NCBI RefSeq assembly: GCF_048771995.1
Contig: NC_133026.1
Span: 56,793,001 to 56,857,000, forward strand
Direction of reading: 5' to 3'
Source of the DNA: Taeniopygia guttata
Taxonomy: Eukaryota > Chordata > Aves > Passeriformes > Estrildidae
Length of the DNA stretch: 64,000 bases
Positions within the stretch are counted from its first letter, which is position 1, and the number at the start of each line of letters is the position of its first letter. This document shows, piece by piece, positions 38,811-49,770 of this stretch. The translations under genes were made by a program, and so were the position numbers. The notes beneath the pieces are model-generated. The model was not told the origin of the DNA. It made no database searches and worked only from the letters and a program-made list of their open reading frames with translations.

Positions 38811-39470
38811 TGTCGGAATCTGTGGGTATTGGTGATTCCGAGATTGTAGAAAGTCTCTGTCTTTCTGCCCCGTTGCCAAAGAAGAAGCCATAGTTCGTCT
38901 GTGCTGTTTTCAAGGTTGTTTATTTTTGCTTATCTATAACAAGTTCTGCTGCCCTGCCGCAGGTCTGTCCTGCAGGGCAGCGTGCGGGGCTCTGCCCCTC
39001 AGTGGGATGGTACAAACATTATATACAAGAAATTACGTGTACTATATTTACAATAATGTGCCAATATCTATCATCTACGTTGAATAGTGTGTCCCTAGCC
39101 TAAACCAATAGAAAAATGCCAACATCACCAAGAACATGGAGGTAAGGAAGAAGAAGGAGGAAGAACAGGTTCAGGCCCACTTTCCTCCATCTTAGAACTC
39201 CTGACCCCCCTGTACAAAGTAAAACCCCCCTGTACAGGTGTTAAAACCCCCCTGTACAATACTAAAAAATTTTACCCTCTAATTTGTGACTACTTTTACC
39301 ATATCATCTAACCCTCTGTGACTGCTTGTTCCACCTTTAAAGTTGGTAATTCATTCCATGGTTCAAACTCAAAATCACAGCTGTTTTCTGCTGTTTGCCA
39401 GGGTCTAAAATGCTTCTGACCAAGGCCTGGAACCTCTAAAAATGTCTGAGGGACATTTTGAGTTCCGACA
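38811..39470 (-). mobile_element. Well-preserved solo ERV LTR, 660 bp
   Basis: The ends are an exact 8-bp inverted repeat, TGTCGGAA...TTCCGACA. The antisense poly(A) signal TTTATT lies at 38919-38924. A TATA-like ATTATATA at 39018-39025 sits about 95 bp away on the U3 side. This order gives a minus-strand LTR. U3 has three copies of ACCCCCCTGTACA (39204, 39224, 39246). The right flank is GTTTTT and the left flank GTTTTTT, consistent with a 6-bp target duplication (as in ERVK-like elements) with one T gained in the homopolymer. Intact ends suggest a younger insertion than the ERVL-type LTR at 206. No internal retroviral sequence is present. Confidence 0.88.
39204..39258. repeat. Three 13-bp U3 repeats, 20-22 bp apart
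   Basis: ACCCCCCTGTACA occurs at 39204-39216, 39224-39236 and 39246-39258, each followed by an A-rich linker. Regular spacing near two helical turns and a U3 position suggest an enhancer array. The binding factor is unknown. Confidence 0.9.
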
Positions 39471-42400
39471 GTTTTTGGTTTGTTTTAAAACTCATTTAAT
39501 CTTTTTTTCTTCCTCTTCTATTCTCAATTTTTCATACCACCATTTTCTGTTAACTATAACAATAATTTTTTACAGTGGGTAAATACCTTTTATGAAGAAA
39601 ATGGCATTACATTTTTATTGATACCCATAGTTTCATGCTTCCTTGAGAAAATAACAAAAATCAGGTTGTTATCTTTGGGTTTTTTTCTTTAAGTTTTCTC
39701 CAAACATATTAATATGTGGATATAACGACCATTAAGACATCACCAAAGGTAGGATAAAATAAAAGAGATCTATTAATATGGAAGATGGTAACGCATAATC
39801 ACATATATATTTCCATATAAATCAAAGAAAATTGTTCATCTTAAAACTGTAGTAGCACAGGGACAGTAGTTGTATGAATTGTACAGATGCCATTTTTATG
39901 TATCTGATCAAAATATTTAAGAATTTTTGGTTCTGTTTATGTTTATAAGTTATGACTGCATTTGGAGTTTAAGAGAACTGATTTATTTCCAAAGAATTTT
40001 TGTGTAATTTTCATGACCTGGACTTTCTGTGAATGTACTAAGAATATTTAACATATGATTTCTGATGTTAATTTATTCATAGTTTTAAGTATAGAGAACA
40101 TTAAGGCAGCTTATAAAAAAATGCTTTCTGAGATAAAAAAATTTACTTATGAGAAGTCAATTAGAATCACACTTACCAATACAATTTGAATGATTGTCTG
40201 AAGTTTATTTGGAAGCTCATTTTTTTGCAAAAACATAGTAAATATTCATTGTAAAAATAAAATGAATGAAGAAAGTTATGTAAATCATCTATATCAAGCA
40301 CCAGACATAGGATTATATATGTTAAAGTAAGGTATTTTATTGTTATAATCTTTATTTTATTATATTATTATTTAAAGTGTTGTGAAGAACCTTTAAATTT
40401 GAGTGCACTAAGCTATTCAAAGGTTTTTAAGGCTATTTGGACTAGTCTTTTGCCCTAAGATTTCCAGAATAAATTGATATTCACTGATATCACAGGAACA
40501 AGTAGTGAACATGGTCCAAAGATTTTGGAAAAAGATTTCTCCTTTTTTTCCCATTAATAAAATACAATAATTCACCAGCATTATATTTTGAAGAAATTAG
40601 TTTTAATTACTTCGGTGCTTTCAACATAAATTTGTTATTGGGAAGCTTTACATTTTTGTTTGCTTAAATTATGATATGAAGCAAATCATGCACAGATTTG
40701 CAGCAGCCATTTATTCCCTTAAAAAAAAAATCCACAAAAAAACCTCTTTATAAAATACCTCTGGTTTGTTGTTTTTTTGTTTGTTTGTTTTTTCCTGTGT
40801 ATTTCAAGTATTTGTGGGGAATTCCCTTGCGTTTTTTTTTTAAAAATGCATGCTCCTAATTATTCAATGATAAATCAATGAGTGTGTGAATAAGAGAAGA
40901 ACTATGCTGAATTTCTTACCAATGAGGGTATCTTTTAATGCTTGGTAAAGATGCAGTATAATCCTGAAAAATGACTGTTAACTGATAAGCAGATTGTTGT
41001 GGAAAACACATTTCTACTGAAATTTTTCAGTAGAAAAAACCTGCTCCATGGTACTTGCAGACAGACAGATGAGACTGACTGTTCTGTAATTTCCAAATCT
41101 TCCTTATATCCTTTTGAAAAATGTAGGTTTTTCATCTCCTTTTCCACATAAATTAAATTAATCATGTTCTAACACCAGTCATTGATTTATCTTGTGGGAA
41201 TTCAGCTGCGAGAATGAATTTCGAATTCATGTTTTCTAAACATTATTCTAACTCTGTGCTCACTTGTCCTAGAATTTAAGGTCATGTAGACTTTTAGCAA
41301 TTCTGAATGATTTATCAATCCCTTTGATACTACAATATTTGCATCTTCACATTTTAAACTCAGCCACTTTTCTTTTGTTTGGACTACTATGGAGATTATC
41401 TCAATTTCTTTATGCTCTCTCACGCTTTTATTTTGATTTATTTTGCCTACCCATGTTCACAAATTGTGACATTTTAGTAACCTATTCTACTCATAGTTTA
41501 TGTTAATTTGTCTTTGAAGCTTGACAAAGGCAATAATATATGTTGTAGAGAATTGTATCTAAACACCAAAAATGCACAAGAATGTGAACTTTTCTTCGAA
41601 AGAATACACTTCTGCATGAAGATGTTCTGTTAAGGCTTTGAAAGGAAAAGAAATCAAGATCTTAGAACACATATATAAAAAGTCAAATATTAGAAAGTTA
41701 AAACTATTAGAATAAGACAATGCACATCTCCCAGAACAATATTTCCATTTGTAACTATACCTCTTCTTTTCTAAGTTTCTAGAAACTAGAAATTTGCTAT
41801 GGGAATTAAAATTAAAGGAAATTATTGGTATCTTCATGATTATGCAGGAATAGGCTGAATATTATACATTATACTTCAAATCATAAATATTTTCCTTGTG
41901 TTTTTCTACCTTTTCTTCTTTCCTTATCTGTCTTCTTTTTCCTGCATTTCTAGTTTCACGTTGTTTCTGTTTGCTTCTGGTTTCTACTTTTATTTTCTTT
42001 TCTGTCTTTGTATAATTTCTGAAATGGGTTTTTTTAACCTCTTTATGTCCTCAGGTGTCTGACTATTGTCTTCAGAACAATTGGCAACCACATTAATGGT
42101 ACTGATTCAGAAGTGGTCAGAGCCTGTTTTCAGGCAACAGGAAACAAAAAAAACCGTCATGTATGTGATTTTTACTAAATTAAATGGTTTTTTTATGTTT
42201 ATTTTTCTGCAGTCAATAAGTTTAACTTCTTGGTTTTGAGATATATTTATTCAAGATATAAATTTATTCAAGAACTATTTAGATAGGTTGTCTATCTGGA
42301 GAATAACATCTGAGTTTTCTTCTTGAAATTCTACATGTGTGTCTTCCTCTTGAGAAAGTGCCACAAATATGAAATAAAAAATGTTAATTATTTCAGAATA

Positions 42401-42999
42401 ACTGGAACGAGTGATTGTAACTAGGCATTTTCAAAGGCCTTGTTTCCTCAAAAGAAAATAAAAGAACATTTTGACAGTGATTGTTTCACAATGACACAGG
42501 CTGCTTGTGAGCATGACTGATATGCCTTTAGTATTTAAATTACTTCAGATTATGCTGTATCTCATAACATTTTCATATCAAATGCAAACTTTCATGACTG
42601 ATAATAAGCAATCTGAAATTATTCAACTACTTTATAAATGCATTTACAAAAAGCATTTAAAATTCTTAAAATGAAAATAAGCCAGGAAAATGTGTTTATA
42701 AGCGGTTCAATAAGATGTTCAATACAACATTTATGGAGGCTGGTCTTATTATTTTTGGAAGTTGGTGATATAATTTAATTTTCTGGTTTTTAATGGAAGT
42801 AGACAGAAAAATTCTATGGATCCAGAAGGGCAGGAATGTGGAATAGAAGGGAACCAGAATAGTTATTGATGCACATTATCGCTGAAATATCAAACGTCAT
42901 ACAGAACATATGTATGCCTACATAGTGCATAACTTCAGAAAGATTTACTAGTCAGACCCAAAGCTGAACATAAGCTTTGTACCAATAGGCAATGATTTC
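39471..42999. other. AT-rich gene-free stretch
   Basis: It contains the perfect 12-bp-arm hairpin at 41011-41036 and pyrimidine-rich sequence at 41.88-42.06 kb. There is no gene signal. The 42.45-42.65 kb part is plain complex AT-rich sequence. Confidence 0.55.
41011..41036. repeat. Perfect hairpin, 12-bp arms, 2-nt loop
   Basis: TTTCTACTGAAA (41011-41022) and TTTCAGTAGAAA (41025-41036) are exact reverse complements separated by TT. Confidence 0.95.
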
Positions 43000-43196
43000 T
43001 GGTACTTTGCTGTCAGATCTCCTGTCCAGTCACTCTCTCACTTCTCTCTGACCCCAATAGCATGGGAGGAAAAATAGGACAGAAGAGTTTGTGGGTCACT
43101 TACCAACAAAGGTGAAACAGACTCAAGTAGGGCTAGATTAATTTATTGTTGATTAAACATAGAGTTAGAAAGTGAAAACCAAAGACAGTTAAAACC

Positions 43197-43248
<52 letters not shown>

Positions 43249-43690
43249 CAATCCTTTTTCCCAGGTTCAGCTTCACTTGTTCCTGAGTCTGCTACCTTCT
43301 ACCTTCCATGTGGTACAGGGTAAGGGGAACACGGGGTAGTGATTAGTCCACAACAGCTCCTTTCTGCCTCTTCTTCCTCTTCACACTTGTCTCCTGCTCC
43401 AACATCACTCTCACTGGTTGCAGTCTTTCAATAACTGCTCTAACACAGGTCCTTTCTGTAGGCTGCAGGAACTATTTTTTCCCCATGGTTCTTTGCATGG
43501 TCTGCAGTGGGGTAACCTGTTCACTGTGATCTTCATAGACTGCAGAGAAATCTCTGCTCCTGGAGTACTGCCTCCCCCTCTTTTATTACTGACTTGGCTG
43601 TTGTAGAATTGATTTTCAACACCTTTTCCCCCCAACACCTCTTTCTCAACTGCTGTACAGATCTTTGGTTTTCCTGACAGCACATGTTTT
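43000..43690 (-). mobile_element. Degenerate avian ERV-derived segment
   Basis: GTCCTTTCTGTAGGCTGCAGG, GACTGCAGAGAAATCTCTGC and CCTGGAGTACTGCCTCCCCC follow a dispersed avian repeat built of GGGCTGCAGGG-AATCTCTGCTCC-type units, which I associate with ERV sequence. A TTTATT at 43143 could be an antisense poly(A) signal. A CA microsatellite interrupts the element. The overlapping plus and minus frames near 43.4-43.7 kb are fragments of this repeat. Family, ends and orientation are uncertain. Confidence 0.5.
43199..43250. repeat. (CA)n microsatellite
   Basis: There are 21 perfect CA units, one CG, then four more CA units. It is likely to be length-variable. Confidence 0.98.
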
Positions 43691-44329
43691 TGTCTCCTTT
43701 AGCAGCATTGCCTATAGAAGAGTCCTACAGCTGGCCTTACAAGTCATTGAGGTTTTAATTGTGCTGAAGTCTGAAAACTCAGTTTATTACTCAACTAAGC
43801 CCTGACTTGCAGTCACCATTTTTCGAAAGGAGGCCTTCCTATATTTCCTTCCTTTTCAGAAAGTCATCTTACTGGGGTGGGAAATTATGGTATGTTCCAA
43901 AATCCCCATTGTGTGAGCAATCTAAAACAAAGGCTTTGGGGATTATTTCTGAGTTCATGTGTTCTGTAATTTTATAAAATCATGAAAATAAACAACATAA
44001 CACCAAGAAACAAAGTACACTATCAAAGGTCCTTGTTGTTACAATAGAGCCAAAATTCTCTAATTTTTACATGTTTGTGTTCTTTCTGTGGAAAATATAG
44101 AATATGGTGGTTTCATTTTGTAAATAAGTCCATAAAAATTTCAAAGAAAATTTAAAAATAAAAAAAACATTTCAATTTGGATGACCAAATGAAAATATAC
44201 AAGACCATGAACACCACTCATGTGTGAAATGGAAAAGTACAAATGAACTTAGTAGATTTAGTAATGAAATCGGGACTATTTCTAAGATAGTTTAAAATTA
44301 TTTGTAGTGAAGTCTAATTTTCTGCTGCT

Positions 44330-45020
44330 GTCACATGAAAAGGGAGATTTTTCTCAAACCCCTTTGAGTCTGATTAGTCTGTCAGTACTTCAGGAAAGCC
44401 GAGACCCTTGTGCCTGACCCATCATATTTCTTAATGGGTACCCTTCACTGAATAGCCTTCTGGATTGGAGGGCCATTTGACTGACTTGTCCAGGGTCACA
44501 CATAAACAAAAATGGCCCCTCCAGGGACTCCACCTTTAACTGGTCGGTCGGTGTCCCAGGAAAGATCCAGGGACAAACTCTAACAGCATCAGAGAGACCC
44601 TCCCCTCAGCCTCCACAGTTGAGTATGTTACCTCCTGTGGCAAGTTTAGTGCCACTGGAAGACTCACACTAACAGTTTATGGAATAATATTATTTACTAA
44701 TATAATAGAGAATTGTGACAGGTTAAGATTAAAATATTCTGGCTGCAAAAACTCATTTAAAACAATATACTAACAAGCTCTAATCCCTAATAAAAGCTGG
44801 CTTGAAACACTCATTCAGACACATACAATACTGTTCTTACCCAACAGGCACTCCAATCAGGATGAAGACAAGTTCAGCCTGTCAACTGATCCCAGAAGTT
44901 ACGATACAGTCTTGCCTAACTTCTCCCCATTTTTAACTCAGAATATTTTTACCCGAGGTGGAGCTTGAAGGGCTCCAGTCATCCATGATATTCAGTGGGC
45001 GGTGTCTTACCTTGGAGCTA
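44330..45020 (-). mobile_element. Possible ERV LTR-derived segment
   Basis: The segment is GC-richer than its flanks, with retroviral-LTR-like wording on the minus strand (TCCTGGGACACCGACCGACC, and GGGGCCATTTTTG). An AT-rich part near 44680-44715 lies in the middle, where a poly(A) signal would fall. I could not find convincing TG...CA ends or a target duplication. It may be part of the same older insertion as 43.0-43.7 kb, but the DNA between them is AT-rich and featureless. Confidence 0.35.
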
Positions 45021-45480
45021 GATAACATCAGTTATTACATTTGGGATAACCTTTGGGATGGAGGTGTATGTCTGTGAATTTGCCATGCTTGCTAGTTCTA
45101 CAGCAAAAAATCTTCTTTTTTCTCCCTTGGTTGACAGCTGCTATGCAGCTTTTCAGCTACCAGGTACTACCGGGTTCCCCTTCAAGCAGAGATTTCAACA
45201 GAGTCTGGCTGAGGAGTTTCCACTCCACTCTACCCTTAGCTTGTTTTGTGTGTGGGAAATCAGGCATGCTGACTGGATTCCATCCAAGGAGAAGCAAACA
45301 TATTTTCTTCTTACAATTTTTTCATACTGTTATAACATATACTTTCCACCCTGCTCAATCCTCCATTTCTTCCCCTTTAGCATGTATGTTGACTCAGTGT
45401 TTGTAATTTTCCAGTTTTCTTCAACTTTACCTACAGTTTTCCCCACAACTGGTTTATACTATTGTTAGGTAAGTTAAGAA
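45021..45480. other. Pyrimidine-rich segment, no gene
   Basis: Two long plus-strand frames overlap here in different phases (45053-45406 and 45058-45468). Neither shows a domain, signal of selection or splice context, and I take both as chance in T/C-rich sequence. Confidence 0.5.
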
Positions 45481-48381
45481 CAGAATGTTCTTTTTTATTT
45501 GATTTCTAACCATGCTGTCTAGGGAGTGATATTTTATTGTGCTTATAATTTAAATGAAGCAATATATATATGCCTACCAATACAGATGCAGAAGTACCCA
45601 GATCAAAACCGCGTAGCACAACAGATCTAGGACAAAATCATGCCATCAGTGAACCTAAAGGAACCCAGATAGTAAATCTGCTTTCCCCTTGCTTCACTTC
45701 AGATACTAAATCAACTGACCAAAACCAAAATTAGAAAGAAAAAAAAAATGTGTTCTTCTTTATTAAAAGTGTTCAGAACACTTCTATTCAGTCCTCCCCT
45801 TCTCACGATTTGAGTGTGAAATAATTCTCAGTGATAGAGTAATATTATTGTAATTCTTTAATTGTGCTCTGTGCTGCTACAATATAAAATATTCTTAGAG
45901 AATAATAAAAAAGAAAAAATAAAATTGTAATTATTAATACTTGCAAGTATTAATAAACAGAATTGTTCTTTCCAGTGATGTTCTAAGAGAGTTTTGGTTA
46001 TGATGTAAGAGAGTGTCCATTTCATTTAACTAACCTATATCATTAAGAAGTGATTTCTGCAATGATTGTAATCATTGGGAGTAACTAATCTTGGTTTATC
46101 ACAGATTTTTTTTTTTTTTTGTTATCAGTGAAAATGTTAGTTTTTCATGTCACTGTTGCATGGAACAAAGGGGGAGGGGAAGAAAAAGGCTTTTCATTTG
46201 CAATCTGTGTGAGAAACATTCCCTTCAGTATATAAATAGAGGAATCAATTACCTCAGAATCTATATGAAGATAATTTTGCCTGTGCAGATAATGAACTGT
46301 TTTTAGTGATGAAACTGAAAATTAATCCATTACTAATAATGAGGCTGAGAATGCAATAGATTTATACACCACCTCTTCCCTCAAAGATGCCACATAAATC
46401 ATAGGGTAAAAAATAAACAGAAAGTCAAGGACATGGAAACTGGAGAAAATATACCCTTGTATAATGCCAATGTACAATGGATGGCGCTTGGAAATTACAA
46501 ATTCATATTATCAGGCTGTGTTTTGGAAAGAAAAGAAATGTTCTGTGCTACAGGATTTAGTCTATTTTGTAAATTGCAGTTGCTGAATTTAATATGTTAG
46601 CAATCCATTATATAAATTAGTAGTCCATATTCATGGGCAGCTGTTACTAAAATTTCAGTGTAGCGTATGTTCTTTGGGAATAAATGATATGTTAAAAAGA
46701 AAGTATGCTTAGTATTCTTAACAAAAAAAGTTGGGAGAGCACATGGCTAGTTTACCCTTTTTTATCTGCAGTCCCATACTGCTTGCTTAAGAATCAAAGA
46801 ATTACTTTCCCTACCTTTATGATTTTCTGTCATGAACCTTAGGGGAAGTCAGGTGATACAAAGGTGATCAAAAGGATGAGAGCTAAGACTTACAGACTCA
46901 TCTATGTTAAGACCAGAGGTATCGGTTTTATGCCTGCATATTTAACATTGCCTGGAATCTTAAGGCCCAAGGCTTGAATGATTTCTTTTGAAAAAGTATC
47001 CATTCTTTATTTAAAAACTTCAATAAATGTACCAGTCCTCATTTCTCTTGATACTTTGGTTTTTAGACCACAAAAAATGAAAATTGGCCTTGTACAAAAT
47101 TTTAGCAATTGATTGGCTTTTCTTGGATGTTAGCTAAGTCTATTAACTTTACAGTATTTTCTCCTGTGGTCATGCTAGTACACTGTAGTCAGACATTTTA
47201 ATTTTCTCACAGATAATGTTCATTTTACCTCACTGGAATCTTCATTATTTTTGCAGTACTTCTGAAGTCTTTTTTTCCGTACAATCTCTAGACTCTCAGT
47301 GCCTTCATAGTCTATGGACAGGTATCACCAACTAAATTTCTTGAATTATCAGTGCTTTTAGTTTTTAAAACAATCCTCTTACCTGAGGGACTTTCTGATT
47401 TACAAAGAGACATAAGCAACATTTAGTACCAGTAGTACAATTCTATGTTTCATCCCTCATGAGGAAGACATTGACTAGGTGTGATTTAAAATATTGTGTG
47501 CCCTACTACATGTTTTCCCCATACAGATCAAAGGAGTGCACATGAAGGCTGAGTATTAGATTTTTGAGTTGGTTTTATTACAACTAAAGAATTTCTACTT
47601 TAGTAGAGATGAGAAGCTGCAGATGTACCAGTAGTTGTAACCCTTTAAGGCTTAGAATGCATATTAAGGAATCTTTAGTTCTCTAAGGGCTTTGAAAATA
47701 TTAGCCTTAAGATTTGATTTGGCTTTTCATTGAGCTTGGTATATTGAGTACAGGAACAGATCTAGTGAACCTTCAAGGTATTTTAAACAGAATATTCAAT
47801 TAATTAGAAATTTATTAGAAATAAATTCATTGATGTCACTAAGACAATGAGGTTTGCATTTCATTGAGAAATAAAAATAAGAAAGCAGAGACAAACACAG
47901 AAACTTCTTTAAGAAAAAAATTTTAGTTCATCTTAAAGATGGCTTAAAAGAAGAATGAAAAAATCTCCTTTAGATCTATGTACTTCAAAAGTCTTCTAAG
48001 ATTTTCTGAAAAAGCGGCCAAACGATACATTTTTAAATGAAAATGTTTATCTGATTTGTAATAAAATGCTAACTATATTCGAGGCTGTTGAGTATTCAAA
48101 AGCAATGTAATTCAATGTTTCTGTGTACAATATCATAGTGCTTACTAGTTCAGTTCCTTAGATATTACCTAATGGAGAAGGATGGAGGAAATAAGGAGAA
48201 AATATTATTCTTACTGATTCTAAATATTTGCTATTCTTTAAAGTGTTTGTCACATAAAAGAGTAAAGCAGCTTTTACTCTGGGATTTACAGTGGAGAGTG
48301 TTAGTTCAAAGAAAGAACAAAATATTAAATTTTCTGATTATAATGAAAAGGAGGACTGTATCTGCATGCTGCAGTCACAGG
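45481..48381. other. AT-rich gene-free stretch
   Basis: It holds the 26-bp palindrome, a T15 run at 46106-46120 and an 8-bp-arm inverted repeat at 46060-46077 (CAATGATT/AATCATTG). There is no gene signal. Confidence 0.55.
45931..45956. repeat. Perfect 26-bp palindrome
   Basis: The half site TTATTAATACTTG is followed directly by its reverse complement. It is AT-rich but not a simple repeat. Confidence 0.97.
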
Positions 48382-48386
48382 GAAGA

Positions 48387-48986
48387 TGTTCCCCAGCCAG
48401 TTCACTCCCCGAGACCGATGGGCAGTGACGATAGTGGCCACCCCCGGACCTTCACTGAGCTCCCCTGGGTTTTGGGGCATGCAGGGCTCGCAGCTCCCTG
48501 CAGCAGAGCCTGCGGCGTGGGGAGCACAAGCAGCAGCACAGTGCGAGAAACCAGGCAAAGGAACAGACAGGGGTCACTTGTTTGAGTTCCAAAGAAGGTT
48601 TATTTCCCCAGAAGAATCAGGGACAAGTGACAATAGCTGAGGGCAAACGAACCTGCTTTTAAGGAGGGGTGGGAACAAGGGACAACACAACCTTTTACCA
48701 ATAGGGAAGGCATTAGGGGAGGGGTGCAGGGCTCTCCGATGGAAGCCAGCAAGGGGAAGGAGCAAACCTTGCAATCCAATCTTGCTTTTAGGAGGGGATG
48801 AAGGCCAGGGAACATTCCAGAAGGGAAAAAAGGAGGTACAAGGAGACTGACAGGTGGATTGACAGACACTTGGTGGGAAAATCTTGGGGTAAAGAACTCA
48901 GGACTGACCCAATTAAGGAAGCCAAATGGGGTACATGGATCGAACCATTACAAACTTCTAACAAGGAATATTTAAAACCTACTACA
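48387..48986 (-). mobile_element. Solo ERV LTR with target-site duplication, 600 bp
   Basis: On the plus strand the element runs TGTTCCCCAGCC...AACCTACTACA, flanked by GAAGA on both sides (48382-48386 and 48987-48991). This is the 5-bp duplication expected for an ERVL- or ERV1-like integration. The antisense poly(A) signal TTTATT is at 48599-48604. The 210 bp between it and the left end (R/U5) are GC-rich with several intact CpGs. Text beyond the signal (CCCCAGAAGAATCAGGGAC) resembles the LTR at 37666, so they are related. Its own matching flanks show it is a complete solo insertion. Five overlapping open frames inside it are by-products of GC richness. Confidence 0.88.
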
Positions 48987-49363
48987 GAAGAACAAACTGC
49001 AAAACAACAGATTACCACATCAGACTAGGGTAAAAATAAAATAAATTCTCAGTGGTTATAATGAAATTGTGTTTGTATTACCTAAAGTCTAAAAAAAGAA
49101 ATAAACAAGAATCTAGAAATCTCAACTGAAATTCTACTGAACACTGAGGGCTACTGCCAACAAATTTAATTTCTTCTCAAAATAAATGTTTAACCTCTCT
49201 CAAGATTCATGAATCTCAAGTACTTAAATAGCTACTGTGTTTCTAAATAATACTTTAACTTTTAGAAATATTGTAATAATGTTAAGAAAGAAAATTTTTG
49301 ATCGGGTTAGTAATTCTTAGCTGAATGCATGTATGCATATCTCAGAAGCAGTTACCTTTTGGC

Positions 49364-49401
49364 TGAAGTCATGTTTGAAACAAATAGCAAACATGACTTC
49401 A
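49364..49401. repeat. Perfect hairpin, 13-bp arms, 12-nt loop
   Basis: TGAAGTCATGTTT (49364-49376) and AAACATGACTTCA (49389-49401) are exact reverse complements. Confidence 0.95.
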
Positions 49402-49647
49402 TAGAAAACTATACTTCTAAGCCACACATAACTGACAGGTAGAAGGTAGTTGTCTATGTCACAAATAACTTAAGATTTATAAAATGGTGTTATCATCACA
49501 AATGAGGAAATCAATGAATGACAGTCCCAAGGAAATTTACTATCAGTGTTTGTGTCACTGCATTTTATTCTTTCTAGGTTTGTTTTACCCTTTCTCTTTA
49601 TAGCTTCAATACATTTTTTTATAATTAAAAGTATATAATCTTGCTCT

Positions 49648-49770
49648 TTGGGGGTGGTGGTAGTGATGTTTGGGGTGGAGATGCTTTTTATTTGCTTGGG
49701 GAAGGTTTTGTTGACTTTGTTTTTTGGTTGCTTGGGTTGTTTGGTTTTAGTTTGGTTTGTTTTTTAAACC
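49648..49770 (+). repeat. G/T-rich low-complexity block
   Basis: GGGGGTGGTGGTAGTG leads into GGTTTT/TTTGG units. The open frame over it has a Gly/Phe/Leu-biased composition and is not credible. Confidence 0.8.

Noticed and set aside
45053..45468. Overlapping 117- and 136-codon plus-strand frames
   Set aside because: They are in different phases over T/C-rich sequence, with no conserved motif; both cannot be real and neither has support.
37666..48986. One provirus with LTRs at 37.7 and 48.4 kb
   Set aside because: The LTR at 48387 has its own GAAGA duplication on both sides, so it is a separate solo insertion; no gag or pol sequence is recognisable between them.
48172..49028. Several open frames on both strands at 48.2-49.0 kb
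   Set aside because: All fall in or run into the solo LTR at 48387-48986, and their number reflects its GC content.
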